The notes beneath the pieces are model-generated. The model was not told the origin of the DNA. It saw nothing but the letters and a program-made list of their open reading frames with translations, and did no database searches. A stretch of 64,000 nt of DNA, taken from the NCBI GenBank assembly GCA_905221605.1, contig CAJNDS010000746.1:493961-557960 (forward strand), in the 5' to 3' direction. This DNA is from Symbiodinium natans (lineage: Eukaryota > Sar > Dinophyceae > Suessiales > Symbiodiniaceae). Shown piece by piece: positions 1 through 10,854 of the stretch (its first letter is position 1; each line of letters begins with the position of its first letter). Made by a program: the position numbers and the translations under genes.

Positions 1-992
1 GGGCCCAGCTGTAAGTTTTAGGGTTTAGGGTTGAGGGCTAGGGTTTAGGTTTTAGGTTTTAAGCCAGCCCCAACATAGGCTCCAAGACAAAATTATAACA
101 ATACGTAATTTAAATGGAAGATGGTTTGCAACAAATCAAATAAAAGTTTGTTCTGAAAACAAAAGGAAAACCAAATACTTTGAAACTAAAAGAATAACAA
201 AATAGTTTAAAACAAACAATTTAAAGAAAAACAAAGTATATGACAACCTAACAGTTTTCTTAAAACCTAAAAATATTTTAAAACAAAACTAAAAGAAACA
301 AGGCTGCAAGGATCACTTTCAATATCTTGTTTGAAAAAAAGTAGTAATACGTTGCATTGATCACTTATTTCAATTTTTTGCGTTTCATATACAGATAAAT
401 GAAGCCTTCCCTCCCTCCCGTGCATGCATGTTAAAATGAAGCTTTAATTCTTAATAAATTGAATTCATGAAAACTTTTCGACACATCGTATATAATCCCT
501 TTTATTAAATGCACCCCTAATGATAAAAAAAAAACAAAAAAACACTTTCCGTAAAATCCTGCCGAAACCGACCCCGCCTTTTAACCCCAATTCCGAATTA
601 GGGGGGTGGTTCAGGCCTCCAATAGACCCCTCAACACCAATAAAACCCTCAGAGGGTTTAGGGTTGGGGGTCTAGGTTAAGGGTTTAGGGGTTAGAGTCC
701 TTATGACATTTCGATAAGAATACCCCCTAATTATAAAAAACAGCTTTCGAATTGTTCAAGGGGGGGGGGGGGGGGGGGGGGGGGGGGGTGGCCCGCCCGT
801 TGAATATTAGGGGGAAGGGATCAATTCAACATGGTTTACTTGCAATTCATTAACACAATCATTATTTATCATCATACCATTTTTCAAGCATTTCAATTGA
901 TGCACTTTTAGATGTCATATTATAATTCTGAAAGCTGACTCTCTGACAGCCCTCAGCTAGGTTCCCCCTCCTGACTTAGGAGAAAACGGGGT
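1..992. other. AT-rich gene-poor stretch
   Basis: AT-rich sequence with long A runs at about 90-540, two short telomere-like tracts (about 15-60 and 655-690) and a poly-G run near 761-788. I see no reading frame or family motif worth calling. Confidence 0.6.
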
Positions 993-1747
993 ACCCTAAA
1001 CCCTAAACCATAAACTCCAAGGGAGGAGGGAAAGTCACCCTGAGCCCCAAAAGAAGGAAGAGTCCATTTCACCAGTCATCCTCCCCACTATCAAGACCCT
1101 TCCCCGAGCCATTTAGGGTTTTAGGGTTTAGGGTTTATGGTTTAGGGTTTAGGGTTAAGGGTTTGGGGCTTAGCAAGCAGCACTCCTCCCCAAGTTCCCT
1201 AGGCGCTAAATCCATAAAGAGCCAGCTCATCATCTCGGACTCCGGCTTAAACGCTTGCACATACCTTGGTCGGCATGCAGGGCTTCGGTTTCGGGTTTCG
1301 GGTTTCGGGTTTCGGGTTTCGGGTTTAGGGTTTAGGGTTTAGGGTTTAGGGTCGAGGGTCTAGGGTTTAGGGTTTAGAGTTTAGGGTTGAGAGTTGAGGG
1401 TTTAGGGAAGTCTCGTCCACTACAAGTGAAACAAGCGCCCATGATCTGATTTCAAGGGCACCTGCATGCAGAAGCCTATAGTTACGGCAAGCCTGGATTG
1501 ATTACAAAACCTTAAACCCTACTTCGTAACCCCGAATATCCCAAACCCCAAGCTATAAGCCTCTCCCAAACCCGAAAGCCCAACGACCCTAAACCCTAAA
1601 CCCTAAACCCTAAACCCTAAACCCTAAACCCTAAACCCTAAACATTTCGATTGATAAGGGAATGGCGCAGCGACACCATGTCCGAGGCTCTGTGTCCTGA
1701 ATGGCAAACCCCAAAAAATCCGAAACACTACGCCCCAGACCCTAAAC

Positions 1748-1912
1748 TCTACTTGGAGCTTCCGGGTACTTCGTACAGTAACCGGCCATGATAAGTGTAG
1801 TCATAGCCACCTTTAAGCCCGCTAAGTATGCTAATAGGGTGATAACTGGGTTATTAGTAGAGTTATGATTGGGTTACTAAGTAGCATGAAGCTCCAAGTA
1901 CACCCAAGATGC
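1748..1912. mobile_element. Fold-back element family D, copy 1
   Basis: Inverted ends CTACTTGGAGCTTC / GAAGCTCCAAGTA enclose a short internal repeat-rich segment. The same ends recur near 35.7, 41.7, 58.3 and 59.4 kb, so this is a dispersed MITE-like family. It has no coding capacity. Confidence 0.75.
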
Positions 1913-1959
1913 TATCCTAAAGCACTAAACCGCAACCCGACACAGATGCTCTTTCTAAC

Positions 1960-2037
1960 TTCTAAAAGAGCTGCGCTCCCGGGCCCGAGCCCGATTCCCT
2001 GGAGCCTTGGCGGTATCCCTTACAACCTCTCCGAACC
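1960..2037 (-). CDS. Exon-like island, unknown protein
   Basis: The minus strand reads FGEVVRDTAKAPGNRARA between an acceptor (..CCCTGCAG) and a GTTAGA donor. A telomeric tract flanks it on the right and element D lies to the left. The + frame is also open, so strand is provisional. Family not recognised. Confidence 0.4.
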
Positions 2038-2448
2038 CTGCAGGGTTTAGGGTTTAGGGTTTAGGGTTTAGGGTTTAGGGTTTAGGGTTTAGGGTTTAGG
2101 GTTTAGGGTTTAGGGTTTAGGGTTCCTTAAAACCATAGGCTGCGCAGCGTAGCCCTGAACCTAAGCCGTAAACCCTGAATCCTAACCCCTAAACTGCCCT
2201 AAACCCAAAGCCCTACACCGCGAATCCGCTGAACACCCATGTAGGGCTTGGAGTTTAGGGAATTTCCGTAAACGATAAATTTCCGTAAACCCCAAACCCT
2301 GTAAACCCTATAAACTTTAAACCCGGAGCCTCATGTTCCCCCCCTATGCTTCACAGCCTTAAACCCTAAACCCTGAACCCTGAACCCTAAACCCTAAACC
2401 CTAAACCCTAAACCCTAAACCCTAAACCCTAAACCCTAAACCCTAAAC

Positions 2449-2511
2449 CAGCCGGAGTTGCTCCACAAGCTGTTCCAGCACCTGTGGGCGCTCCTGTAGC
2501 TTGTGGTTGAC
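2449..2511 (-). CDS. Coiled-coil-like exon, 21 codons
   Basis: A 63-nt in-phase island reads VNHKLQERPQVLEQLVEQL, Gln/Glu/Leu-rich as in a coiled coil. The acceptor is ..CCGCAG. The donor is the telomeric repeat itself (CTG|GTTTAGGG), and the upstream intron ends in CCCTAAA units. The other frames give less natural peptides. Unknown gene; probably part of the same minus-strand transcript as the neighbouring islands. Confidence 0.55.
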
Positions 2512-2639
2512 CTGCGGTTTAGGGTTTAGGGTTTAGGGTTTAGGGTTTAGGGTTTAGTGTAGAGTTTAGGGTTTAATGGTTTAAGGTTTACTGTTTAGGG
2601 TTTGGGGCTTAGAGATGTAGGGCCCTCCACCCAGACCCA

Positions 2640-2790
2640 GGCAGACATACCCGCACCCACACCCACACCCAAATGTCCCCACGCCCCCACGCCCCCATGC
2701 CCCCACGCCCCCACACCCACACACCCACACACCCACCCGCCCACCCACCCTCCCGCGAACACGCGCACACACCCGCACGCCCGCACACAC
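2640..2790. repeat. CCCACACC/CCCACGCC-type simple repeat
   Basis: Cytosine-rich low-complexity tract. The long Pro/His and Gly/Val reading frames over it in both directions are products of this composition, not genes. Confidence 0.85.
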
Positions 2791-3132
2791 GCACACTGAA
2801 GTCCGGTTTAGGTTTTAGGGTTGATGGATTTGGGCTTTTTGGGCTTAGGGTTGAGTAGTTCTCCACAACTCATGTGACAGACCCCTTCTGGGTCCCTTGT
2901 AACGAAGCCGCTTATGCTGAGGACCCCCATACAAACCCTAGGATTCTAAACTAGATTCTAAACCCCAATAAGCCCTAAGCCCTACACCAAACCCCCCAAT
3001 CCCATAGGATCGTTTCCCAAGGAGGGCAGAGTACCCGGGATAAACCCTAAACCCTAAACCCTAAACCCTAAACCCTAAACCCTAAACCCTAAACCCTAAA
3101 CCCTAAACCCTAAACCCTAAACCCTAAACCAC

Positions 3133-3199
3133 CAAAGAAAGGCTTAAGGGAGCACTTGGGAATCTTGGGGACGGTTGGGATATTAATCTGCTTGAGGGC
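3133..3199 (-). CDS. Exon-like island, unknown protein
   Basis: The minus frame reads ALKQINIPTVPKIPKCSLKP. It starts after an AACCCGAG acceptor and ends at TTTG|GTGGTTTAGGG, again a donor beside the telomeric tract. No family recognised. Confidence 0.5.
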
Positions 3200-3419
3200 C
3201 TCGGGTTTCAGGTTTAGGATAGCTCCCTCAGGCTCCGGAGGACCGCGAAAAGCCCAAACTCTACCGCCAAGCACACATGGGAGTTTACGAAACATAGGGG
3301 ACCCCCAACATAGACCCCCAAATAGTTGGATTACCATACAACAAGGACCCGAAGAAGGTACCCCAAAACCCTAAACCCTAAACCCTCAACCCTCAACCCT
3401 CAATCCAAATGTCGGAAAC

Positions 3420-3478
3420 CCCCAAGTGGCCTCAGTGAAGCGTTCCACGGCATACTTGCAAGTCTTGGATGCCAATGC
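3420..3478 (-). CDS. Exon-like island, unknown protein
   Basis: The minus frame ALASKTCKYAVERFTEATW lies between an ACCCGAG acceptor and a G|GTTTCC donor. TTTAGGG variants lie on the + right and CCCTAAA on the + left, the usual arrangement here. Confidence 0.5.
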
Positions 3479-3529
3479 CTCGGGTTGAGGTGTCCGGGTT
3501 TAGGTTTAGGGTGTAGGGTTGAGGGTAGT

Positions 3530-3575
3530 TTAGGGTAGTTTAGGGTAGTTTAGGGTAGTTTAGGGTAGTTTAGGG
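3530..3575. repeat. Decamer tandem array (GGGTAGTTTA)n
   Basis: Five copies of a 10-bp telomere-derived unit sit between normal heptamer tracts. It is a local expansion of a mutated unit. Confidence 0.8.
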
Positions 3576-3986
3576 TTATAGGGTTTAGGGTTTAGGGTTT
3601 AGGGAGGGTACTCGTAGGGGTATCTCGGGTGGTGGGGGTCTTCGGGTCGTACAGTAGCAGGATGCCTTGGGCGAAGTAGAGAAATTCACCCTAACCTTCC
3701 ATGTACCTCACTATCAAAAAACTTGGGCCCTAAATTCCCTGAATAGGAGGTACTTTTAAGCCCCAAGTATTCGTTCTTTAGGTGCGCAACCCAGGCTGTT
3801 GCACACGTCAATCGAAGCCCCCCACGCCCCTCAGCTTAAACACTTTTGCGACTTGCGCACCCTGAAGCCCCTAAGCCCCCAAACCCTAAACCCTAAACCC
3901 TAAACCCTAAACCCTAAACCCTAAACCCTAAACCCTAAACCCTAAACCCCCCTAGACCTCTGAAAGCCTGTAACAAACAGAACAAC

Positions 3987-4047
3987 CCAAGGGCCATGCC
4001 CTGAGCTGTGCTTTGAGAAACTGGAGGCCGCTCTCAACGTGGGGCAC
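3987..4047 (-). CDS. Exon-like island, unknown protein
   Basis: The minus frame VPHVESGLQFLKAQLRAWPL follows a CAGCCAG acceptor and ends at TGG|GTTGTT. The + strand is also open (ELCFEKLEAALNVGHLAG, ending at the telomeric GTTTAG), so strand is uncertain. Confidence 0.35.
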
Positions 4048-4846
4048 CTGGCTGGTGCAGCGGTTTAGGGTTTAGGGTTTAGGGTTTAGGGTTTAGGGTG
4101 GGCGGTAATCATCTAGGGTTCCAAGTATGGGCCTTTAAGTTCGGGTCTCTTGTTGAAATAACCCTTAAGTGCACTGTACAGAGTAAGGGCCCATACTTCG
4201 GATCCTCTTTAAACAAGGCTTAGGGGCCGCGCTAAGGGCCCATGGTTCCAAGTTTTCAAACTGGCTAGTGCAGCGTTTCAGGGTTTCAGGGTTTAGGGTT
4301 TCAGGGTTTAGGGTTTAGGGTTTAGGGTTTAGGGTTTAGGGTTTAGAGGGCCTTGCTGCTAACCTGTAGGGGCTTGAGGCTTACGGGGTTTGGAAGGTTT
4401 TGGGTTGAGGGGGCGCAGGGGGAGGGTTCGTGGGCGCGTACGGTATGTCTTTGGGACCTACTTAGCCTAGACCCAAGAGTAACCTGGGCATAAAAAGGGT
4501 GCCCTTCTAAGGGAGCACCAACAGCCAGCACTGCGATATGGGGGTTTCCGAAATGAGGGGTACCTTATTGGGGTCCTTACTATAAGGGACTCCTAGCCAC
4601 CCCGTCTAAACGTGGGGGCTCCCCACCCAAAGAACAATCAAGCCCCTCAAAAATCTAAGAAGACCACCCAATTTCAGAACTTGAGCGGGAATTCTTCTTT
4701 GAGAGGCGGTGGGGGGGAGTCCCCACAACACGAAGTTAAGGGGCTGGATTTCGTATTTGGCTGTGAGTGCGTGCGCGCGTGTCTTTACTCAGTGTGTGTG
4801 TGGGGGAGGTGATTTTACAAAATGGATAGAGAAGTTGAGGGTGCTC

Positions 4847-5007
4847 TCATTTGTTGAGGTGTTCTGTTTTGTTTTCAAAAGCAGGGGGCGCTTCGCAATC
4901 GCGAAGTCGAGGCTGCCCCCCATCAAAACAATCCAGCGCTGTCACTCTACAGAGTTCTTGGACTTCGGGTTCGTCTGGACCACAAATGTAGTTGCTATCT
5001 TTGTGTA
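4847..5007 (-). CDS. Cys-rich terminal exon, unknown protein
   Basis: The minus strand carries about 53 codons ending in TGA: SNYICGPDEPEVQELCRV followed by TALDCFDGGQPRLRDCE. The acceptor is AACAAG next to a telomeric tract. The mixed acidic and Cys composition is protein-like. The + strand also has an open frame. Family not recognised. Confidence 0.5.
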
Positions 5008-5410
5008 CTTGTTTTTTTTAGGGTTTAGGGTTTAGGGTTTAGGGTTTAGGGTTTAGGGTTTATTTCATGGGAACTGTATTAAGACAAGAGAAGCCCTGAA
5101 TTAAGGCCGGAGCATTTACGTCAGATTAAGATCCCAATTGTAGCTTGAGAAAGTTTAGGGTTTAGGGTTTAGGGTTTAGGGTTTAGGGTTTAGGGTTTAG
5201 GGTTTAGGGTTTAGGGTAACCCCTCTAGGGTTAACTGGCTCAGGGTTTGGGCTTCTTCCGCTTCTTTGGCCTTCAAGAATGAGGCATGCAGCTTTGGTTT
5301 ACAGGGATCCCAAACCCTAGACTCTAAACCCTATAAAGCTCACAGGGTTTAGGGTTTGGGGTTCTGAAAGCAGCCCTACACCCAAAGCCCCAAAAGCCCC
5401 AAAGCCCAAC

Positions 5411-5470
5411 CCGGACGAGGGAAGCACCAGCGAAGCTTTCAAGGATTGGGCTTCGATGTGCAAGAAGCCA
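5411..5470 (-). CDS. Exon-like island, strand uncertain
   Basis: Minus reads GFLHIEAQSLKASLVLP between CACACCAG and CCGG|GTTGGG. Plus reads DEGSTSEAFKDWASMC. Both are credible. The minus call rests on neighbouring islands and on having both canonical splice dinucleotides. Confidence 0.35.
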
Positions 5471-5489
5471 CTGGTGTGGTTCGTCCTAG

Positions 5490-5492
5490 GGT

Positions 5493-5552
<60 letters not shown>

Positions 5553-5625
5553 CGTTGAGCGTTGAGGGTTGAGGGTTGGGGGTTTTGGGGTTGGGGGTTT
5601 GGGGTTTGGGGTTTGGGGTTTAGGG
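5490..5625. repeat. TTGAGGG heptamer array
   Basis: About ten copies of the variant unit GGGTTGA, passing into GGGTTTGG units. The variant has been amplified locally, which implies tandem expansion after mutation. Confidence 0.85.
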
Positions 5626-6267
5626 TCTTTCAAACAAAAACCCGCAAACCCTGCACTGCAGCCAAATACCTCAGGCTTGGGGCGCTTTGAAGCGCAGCAG
5701 ACCCGACCGATGGTATTGGCTTAAGGATCGCCTTAGGGTTAAGGGTTTAGGGTTTAGGGTTTAGGGGTTAAGGATTATGGGGTCTGAGTTTTGGGGTTTA
5801 CGGGCCTACAGGGTAGAGGGCTGAAAGGTTTTGGGGTGTATAGAACTACTACAAGAACATGACAGGTACCCTAAACCCTAAACCCTCAACCCCAACAAGG
5901 GAGCTACAATTTTGCGGGATCTAGGTCAGAATCTCACTGCAGGCCAAACCCTAAAATCCAAATTCCTATAAACCCTAAACCCTAAACCCCAAACCCTAAA
6001 CCCTGAACCCTAAACCCGAAACCCTGCATTGGCGACTTTGGGTCATGCTACGCTGCCCTGAAGGGGGGTGATCTTTCCGCTCGGCACTCCCAGAACCCTC
6101 ATGGGGGGGCGGGGGGCTGGGGTGCAGGGTTTAGGGTTTAGGGTTTAGGGTTTGGGGTTTAGGGTTTAGGGTTTAGGGTTTAGGGTTTAGGGGCTTTGAG
6201 AGGAGGGGGGGGGGGGTGGTCGGGGCTAGCATGGGATCCCATGACCCTCTAGGTGAGCCAAAGTAAC

Positions 6268-6322
6268 TTCATCTTCTCCAGGTGTTTGTCGAATGTCTGC
6301 ATCTCGGTCATGCCTGGCAGTT
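6268..6322 (-). CDS. Exon-like island, unknown protein
   Basis: The minus frame PGMTEMQTFDKHLEKM follows an AAACCAG acceptor and stops at GATGAA|GTTACT. The composition (Met, Lys, Glu) is natural for protein. No family assigned. Confidence 0.5.
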
Positions 6323-7468
6323 CTGGTTTAGGGCTTCGAGTCTTGCAACCGACACAACGCACTAAGCCCGAAATCGCTCAATTGGCTCAATCATCTACTG
6401 CGCTCAAGCCCCCCAAAAAAGGGCTCAAGAGCACAAACAAATTACACCCCCCCCCACCACCACTCACCAATATTTTTAAGGAACCCTGTATTGGAAATTC
6501 CCCCCCCCCCCCCCCTGCCCCCAGTCCGAAAATGACCAATGTTTGAATGAGTGATGCCTTTCCGTGCTATCAACTGGTGCTCACCCGCCCATGAAAACTA
6601 AAATTCTTATCCCGACGCCCTAAAGCCCGGCATCCCCCTCTCAGCAAAAACACACTCCAAAGGCGTCTGGGTTGAAGTGCATTCTTTGCGGAGGAAACTA
6701 GCGCTTAAATTTCAGAGTTTCGGGGTGGAAGACTGAGCCTACAATGCCCCCTACCTGCAAGATCTAAGGTCTCTTTGGTTAGGTGAGTTCTGGTCTTCCG
6801 ATTATGCATACCACCCCGAAGGGGTGCGACAGTACATCGGAGCCTTTGCAAGGCCGTAGCCAAGTTGAAGGCCTTCCCTTGCCTAATCCCGGAAAACCCT
6901 TAACCCGAAAGCCCCAAAACCCTATGAACCCTAATCCTCCCAACTCGAAAAACCCTGTAAATTCCAAACCCTAGAAACCCTAAACTCGACAACTTTAGGC
7001 CCCTAAACCGGTGAAGCCCTAAACCCTAGAACCCCAAAATGCCCAGCAGCCCTAAACCCTTAAGCCCGAAGACCCGATAATCCTAAAACGAAAACCAAGC
7101 CCCTCAATCTCGAAGAAGCCCTAAACTCCAACACCCACAACCCAAAATCCTCTAGCGGGTGCACTCTGTGCAGAATTTTGCCCTGGCCCCGAAGCTCTGA
7201 AGCCAAAACCTTAACCCCTAAACCCTGAATCCTAAACCCTAAACCCCTAAACCCTAAACCCTGGACCCTAAACCCTAAACCCTGAACCTAAACCCTGAAC
7301 CCTAAACCCTAAACCCTAAACCCCCAATAAGCCTGAGACCCCAACGTGCAGGCTTTGGAGTTTGAGGTTTGGGGTTTGGGATTTAGGGTTCGGGGCTCAA
7401 ACCAGGGACTCCAATAGCCCTTTAGGAGTTTAGGGTTTAGGGTTTAGGATTTAGGGTTCAGGGTCAAA

Positions 7469-7577
7469 CCCAGGGACTCCAATACCCCTTCATTAAGGAA
7501 TATTCCTCAACATATACTAAGGTTCCACATATGGTTTAAGGAATATTCCGTAATTCTGGGGTATTCGAGTCTCTGGG
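7469..7577. mobile_element. Fold-back element A, copy 1
   Basis: Terminal inverted repeats CCCAGGGACTCCAAT.. / ..ATTCGAGTCTCTGGG with AT-rich TTAAGGAATATTCC arms and a central palindrome. Family A is the most numerous small element in the window (about ten copies) and has no open reading frame. A half copy lies directly upstream at 7397-7425, where the rest is telomeric sequence. Confidence 0.85.
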
Positions 7578-7803
7578 AAGGCCGATCACCGAACCTCAGA
7601 AAGGAGCCTCGGTCCCAAACAAACACCTCTCCAATCCGTTCATGCGCCCGAAAACAAGGCAACCCTTGTTCTCCCGAAACTCCCCCAAACCTACGCCCCC
7701 CGACCCTAAACCCTAAACCCTAAACCCTAAACCCTAAACCCTAAACCCTAAACCCTAAACCCTAAAACCCTAAACCCTAAGCCCTAAACCCTGTACCCTA
7801 AAC

Positions 7804-7862
7804 CACGCGCCTTCCGCAAGCTGTTCGTGGGTGTGCTGGGACTTTTCGAAAGCCGCAGGATC
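7804..7862 (-). CDS. Exon with poly-C tract acceptor
   Basis: The minus frame DPAAFEKSQHTHEQLAEGA is bounded by a strong acceptor (poly-C, then CTCCTTCGAG) and by GCGTG|GTTTAGGG, a donor made by the telomeric tract. The poly-G run on the + strand thus acts as a polypyrimidine tract. Unknown gene. Confidence 0.6.
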
Positions 7863-7965
7863 CTCGAAGGAGGGGGGGGGGGGGGAGATCCCCTAGCCCT
7901 AAACCCTAAACCCCAAACCCTAAACCCTAAACCCTAAACCTCTAATCCCAGGGCTTGAATAATAC

Positions 7966-8014
7966 CTCACGAGTCCCCTCGCGATGACTTTTGGGATCGT
8001 AAAGCGGCCCCTCC
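7966..8014 (-). CDS. Short exon, unknown protein
   Basis: The minus frame EGPLYDPKSHREGTRE has clean splice sites: ATGCCTTTCAG before it and GTGAG|GTATTA after it. It is the neighbour of the 7.8 kb exon on the same strand. Confidence 0.6.
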
Positions 8015-8851
8015 CTGAAAGGCATAAGAGCTTTAGGGTTTGTAGGATTTAGGGTTTAGGGTTTAGGGTTTAGCTCATGCTGAAAACTGTCTGAGGTTTG
8101 CTGTTTTAGGATTCAGGGTTTAGGGTTTCAGTGGCATTTGGAAGCATGGCCAGCGCGGCTACAATGGCGAAAAAAACCAAATCAGCGTATTAAAACCCTT
8201 ACAAGAAGACCCCAAAAAGGAAGTTTGCTATGGCAGTTGGGGTCCCATAACGAGCTTTCAATGCCTGGATCTACACCTCTAAACCACGTTAGGGTTTAGG
8301 GTCTGTGGCGCCGAAGAGCCTTCTCAGATTGGCAACTCCTCCTCGGTGAGCCCCTACGAATCGTCGCTCCAATTTCAACACCCCCCCGGGGCGAACTGCA
8401 GCCCTATATGCTGCCCAGACAATCGTGTGCGTTGAAATGCCGCTGTTGGGGTTTAGGGTTTGGGGTTTAGGGTTTAGGGTTGCCCGAGCACACCGATGCT
8501 GCCGTGTCGTATCCAGGCGCGTTTTGCCACGGCTTTGGAGCGATGAGGAGCACACGTCTGCGGCGCGGGTATTTTCCTGGAGAAGCTCAGATAGCCTGTC
8601 TCCAGGTACCTTGATCAGCAGAGCTTATTGCGGAGTCCAAGCAGTCAGTGTGCGACGAGGCACAAACTCCAATCTTTTCCCAAACCCTAAACCCTAAACC
8701 CTGAACCCTCTCTACATATATATTTAAACCCTAATGGGGTCGTCTTGTGATCTTGCGTTTTCGTGGTTCCTAAGTCCTAAATATCCGAAATCCTGATTTA
8801 ATATGGGCGGTCTCTGGACCCTCCCGGGACGGGTGGCCCCCCCCGGGACAG

Positions 8852-8960
8852 CCCAAAGAGCCCAACATTGCTTAATTAAGGAATATACCTTAAATCATAT
8901 TAAGGATCCCTATATGATTTAAGGAATATTCCTTAATTAAGCAATATTGGGCTCTTTGGG
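8852..8960. mobile_element. Fold-back element A, copy 2 (extended arms)
   Basis: Ends CCCAAAGAGCCCAA / TTGGGCTCTTTGGG. Here the inverted homology continues outside the usual ends (CCCCGGGACAGCC against GGTTGTCCTGGGG), so either this is a longer family member or it sits in another palindrome. Confidence 0.85.
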
Positions 8961-9180
8961 AGGTTGTCCTGGGGCGGCGTCCTTCCCGGGACGCCCTGAG
9001 GACGGCTGTCCCGGGGAGCCCCGGGCCACCCGGCTTTTTGAAGCCTTTGGGGCTTCTTAAAGCTATTTTGGGGCTGTGGTGGTGCTTTGGGGCAATTCCG
9101 GTACTAAAAAAACAGCATGTTTCGTTTGGGGGGAGCAGGCAAATCCTGGGTTCCGCCCTTTTTGGGGGCTTGTTGGAGGC

Positions 9181-9360
9181 TGCGGTGGGGGGTAAGACTT
9201 AGGATTTAGGCTTCAGGGCCCTCTCTGGGCTTTTAAGATCTAGGATTTGGGGTTCAGGGCCCTAGGCTTTAGGGTTTAAGGGCCTTTTTGGGGCCTTTAG
9301 GATTCAGGGGTCAAGGGCCTCTCTGGAGCTTTTCGGATTTAGGATTTAGGCTTAGGCCGT
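9181..9360. repeat. Degenerate telomere-derived tandem of about 60 bp units
   Basis: Three irregular units share TTTAGGATTTAGG and CAGGGCCCTCTCTGG-like phrases. It looks like an old telomeric tract re-amplified as a longer unit. Confidence 0.55.
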
Positions 9361-9754
9361 AAGAATTGAAATGGTAGATAAGGTTGCCAAATGAAAGGGA
9401 TTCTCGGTGGCTGGGGCGATGCCAAACACCCTTTGTGAATGCTTGAATCAGAGATGCTGAACCCTAAGCCCTAAACCCTGAACCCTAAATTGTCAATCTC
9501 TTCATTAGTTTGAGGGAAAAACATACAAATGATCCTTAGTATAAGTTAGGGCATCTTACCTAATTCCAGGGGTGTTGCAAGATCGGGGTCTATGAGCCCC
9601 CCAAGCCCGAAGCCCCAACCCCCAATGCCTATAAAGAGTAGAAACCTTGACTCCCAAACCCTAAACCCCAAAACCTAAACCCTAAACCCTAAACCCTAAA
9701 CCCGAAACCCTAGAAACCCTAGAAACCCTAAACCTGTAGAAACCCAAGCCAAGC

Positions 9755-9898
9755 ATAGGGCCCCTACCGACTTCTGCTGGTGCAAGTAGCCCTAAACCCT
9801 AAACCCTAAACCCTAAACCCTAAACCCTAAACCCTAAACCCTAAACCCTAAACCCTAAACCCCATAGGGCCCCTACCCACTTCTGCTGGTGCAAGTAG
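9755..9898. repeat. 35-bp direct repeat flanking a telomeric tract
   Basis: The sequences at 9755-9789 and 9864-9898 match over 35 bp with one difference, and between them is an almost pure CCCTAAA tract. The right copy is the 3' half of an exon plus its donor, so exon sequence was duplicated around the tract. Confidence 0.85.
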
Positions 9899-9933
9899 AT
9901 GTCATACAGCGGCGCGAAGTGGCCTTGGTCTTG
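9877..9933 (-). CDS. Exon, 19 codons, unknown protein
   Basis: An in-phase 57-nt exon reads QDQGHFAPLYDIYLHQQKW, flanked by CCCCAAACAG and TGG|GTAGGG. Its 3' end is partly duplicated 110 bp downstream (see the direct repeat). The aromatic and His content makes chance unlikely. Gene unknown. Confidence 0.65.
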
Positions 9934-10181
9934 CTGTTTGGGGTTTACAGGGCTCGGGATTTTTGGGGTTTAGGGTTTAGGGTTTAAGGTTTAGGGTTCA
10001 GGGTTTAGGGTTTAGGGTTTAGGGTTTGGGGTGTAGGCAGTTTGTTTTTTTTGGGTAGGGTTTAAAGGGCTCGGGTTCTTTTTTTTTTTTTTTTGGGGGG
10101 GGGGGGGGAAGCGGGGTTTGGGTCCATTGAGTTCTGGGGTTAGTTTAGGGTTTAAGGTTCAGAGCTTAGGGTTTAGGGTTT

Positions 10182-10210
10182 CGAGCCGCAGCTTCATCTC
10201 CTGCGCCACC
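10182..10210 (-). CDS. Short exon fragment, paralogue of 22.6 kb exon
   Basis: The minus frame LVLVAQEMKLRLE matches LVDQGMELRLE encoded at about 22.65 kb, residue for residue at most positions. Here coding stops at a telomeric tract, and the other side abuts element A, whose end supplies the AG. Confidence 0.5.
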
Positions 10211-10221
10211 AGGACAAGCTT

Positions 10222-10359
10222 CCCAAAGAGCCCAAGATTGCTTTAATTAAGGCATATGCCTTAAACCATAATAAGGATCTGTATATGATTTAAGGAATAT
10301 TCCCTAAACCCTAAACCCTAAACCCGAAACCCTAAACCCTAAACCCTAAACTCTTTGGG
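10222..10359. mobile_element. Element A, copy 3, one arm replaced by telomeric repeat
   Basis: The left arm and centre are intact. After AAGGAATATTCC the second arm is missing and a CCCTAAA tract runs straight into the terminal CTCTTTGGGG. A tract has been inserted, or the arm was replaced during repair. Confidence 0.8.
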
Positions 10360-10376
10360 GCTTTGTCGGATCGAAC

Positions 10377-10445
10377 TCCCCATCGCTCTTTGCGGCCTCC
10401 GGCCTCCGAAAGCAGCTGCCAAGCCTGCTGCTTCAAGACGACGCC
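10377..10445 (-). CDS. Exon, 23 codons, unknown protein
   Basis: The phase-0 minus frame GVVLKQQAWQLLSEAGGRKE lies between TTTAGGGCAGTCAG and TGGGGA|GTTCGA. In the gene's sense the intron before it ends in TTTAGGG units, so the inverted-end rule is not absolute. Confidence 0.6.
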
Positions 10446-10523
10446 CTGACTGCCCTAAACCCTAAACCCTAAACCCTAAACCCTAAACCCTAAACCCTAA
10501 ACCCTAAACCCTAAACCCTAAAC

Positions 10524-10601
10524 CCTAGTTGGCCTCTGTTCCAGAACTCCGCGGCGATTTGCACAAGGCTGGACGCCTTCAAGTGCCGCTTCGACTCGGT
10601 T
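10524..10601 (-). CDS. Exon, 26 codons, unknown protein
   Basis: The minus frame reads TESKRHLKASSLVQIAAEFW and continues NRGQL. The acceptor is ATGCCCAAAG and the donor is CTAGG|GTTTAGGG. Probably the exon upstream of 10377-10445 in the same gene. Confidence 0.6.
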
Positions 10602-10854
10602 CTTTGGGCATGTTTAGGGTTTAGGGTTTAGGGTTTAGGGTCCTAGCATCCCCGCCCCCCCCCCCCCCCACCCCACACAGCACTTGAAGGTTCCTGGGAC
10701 TGGGTTTAGGGTTGAAAGCTTAGGGGGGTTACCCCAAACCCTAAACCCTAAACCCGAAACCCTAAACCCTAAACCTAACCGGGGGGGGGGGGGGGGGTGA
10801 GGGTTGCTCATGTCGGGCATCCGGGGATCAGGGTCTGGGGTGGTGTTTGAGGTC

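Noticed and set aside
2581-2866. Overlapping Pro/His and Gly/Val/Trp open frames
   Set aside because: They come from the CCCACACC simple repeat and contradict each other in several frames.
6026-6126. Protein-kinase DFG segment (IGDFGS on +)
   Set aside because: No AG acceptor precedes it, no other kinase motif is nearby, and the minus strand offers MRVLGVPSGK with GT-AG sites; five residues are too few.
8289-8448. 88-codon minus frame as one exon
   Set aside because: It reads through telomeric units at both ends, and the plus strand gives LYAAQTIVCVEMPLL with a good acceptor; no reading is favoured enough to annotate.
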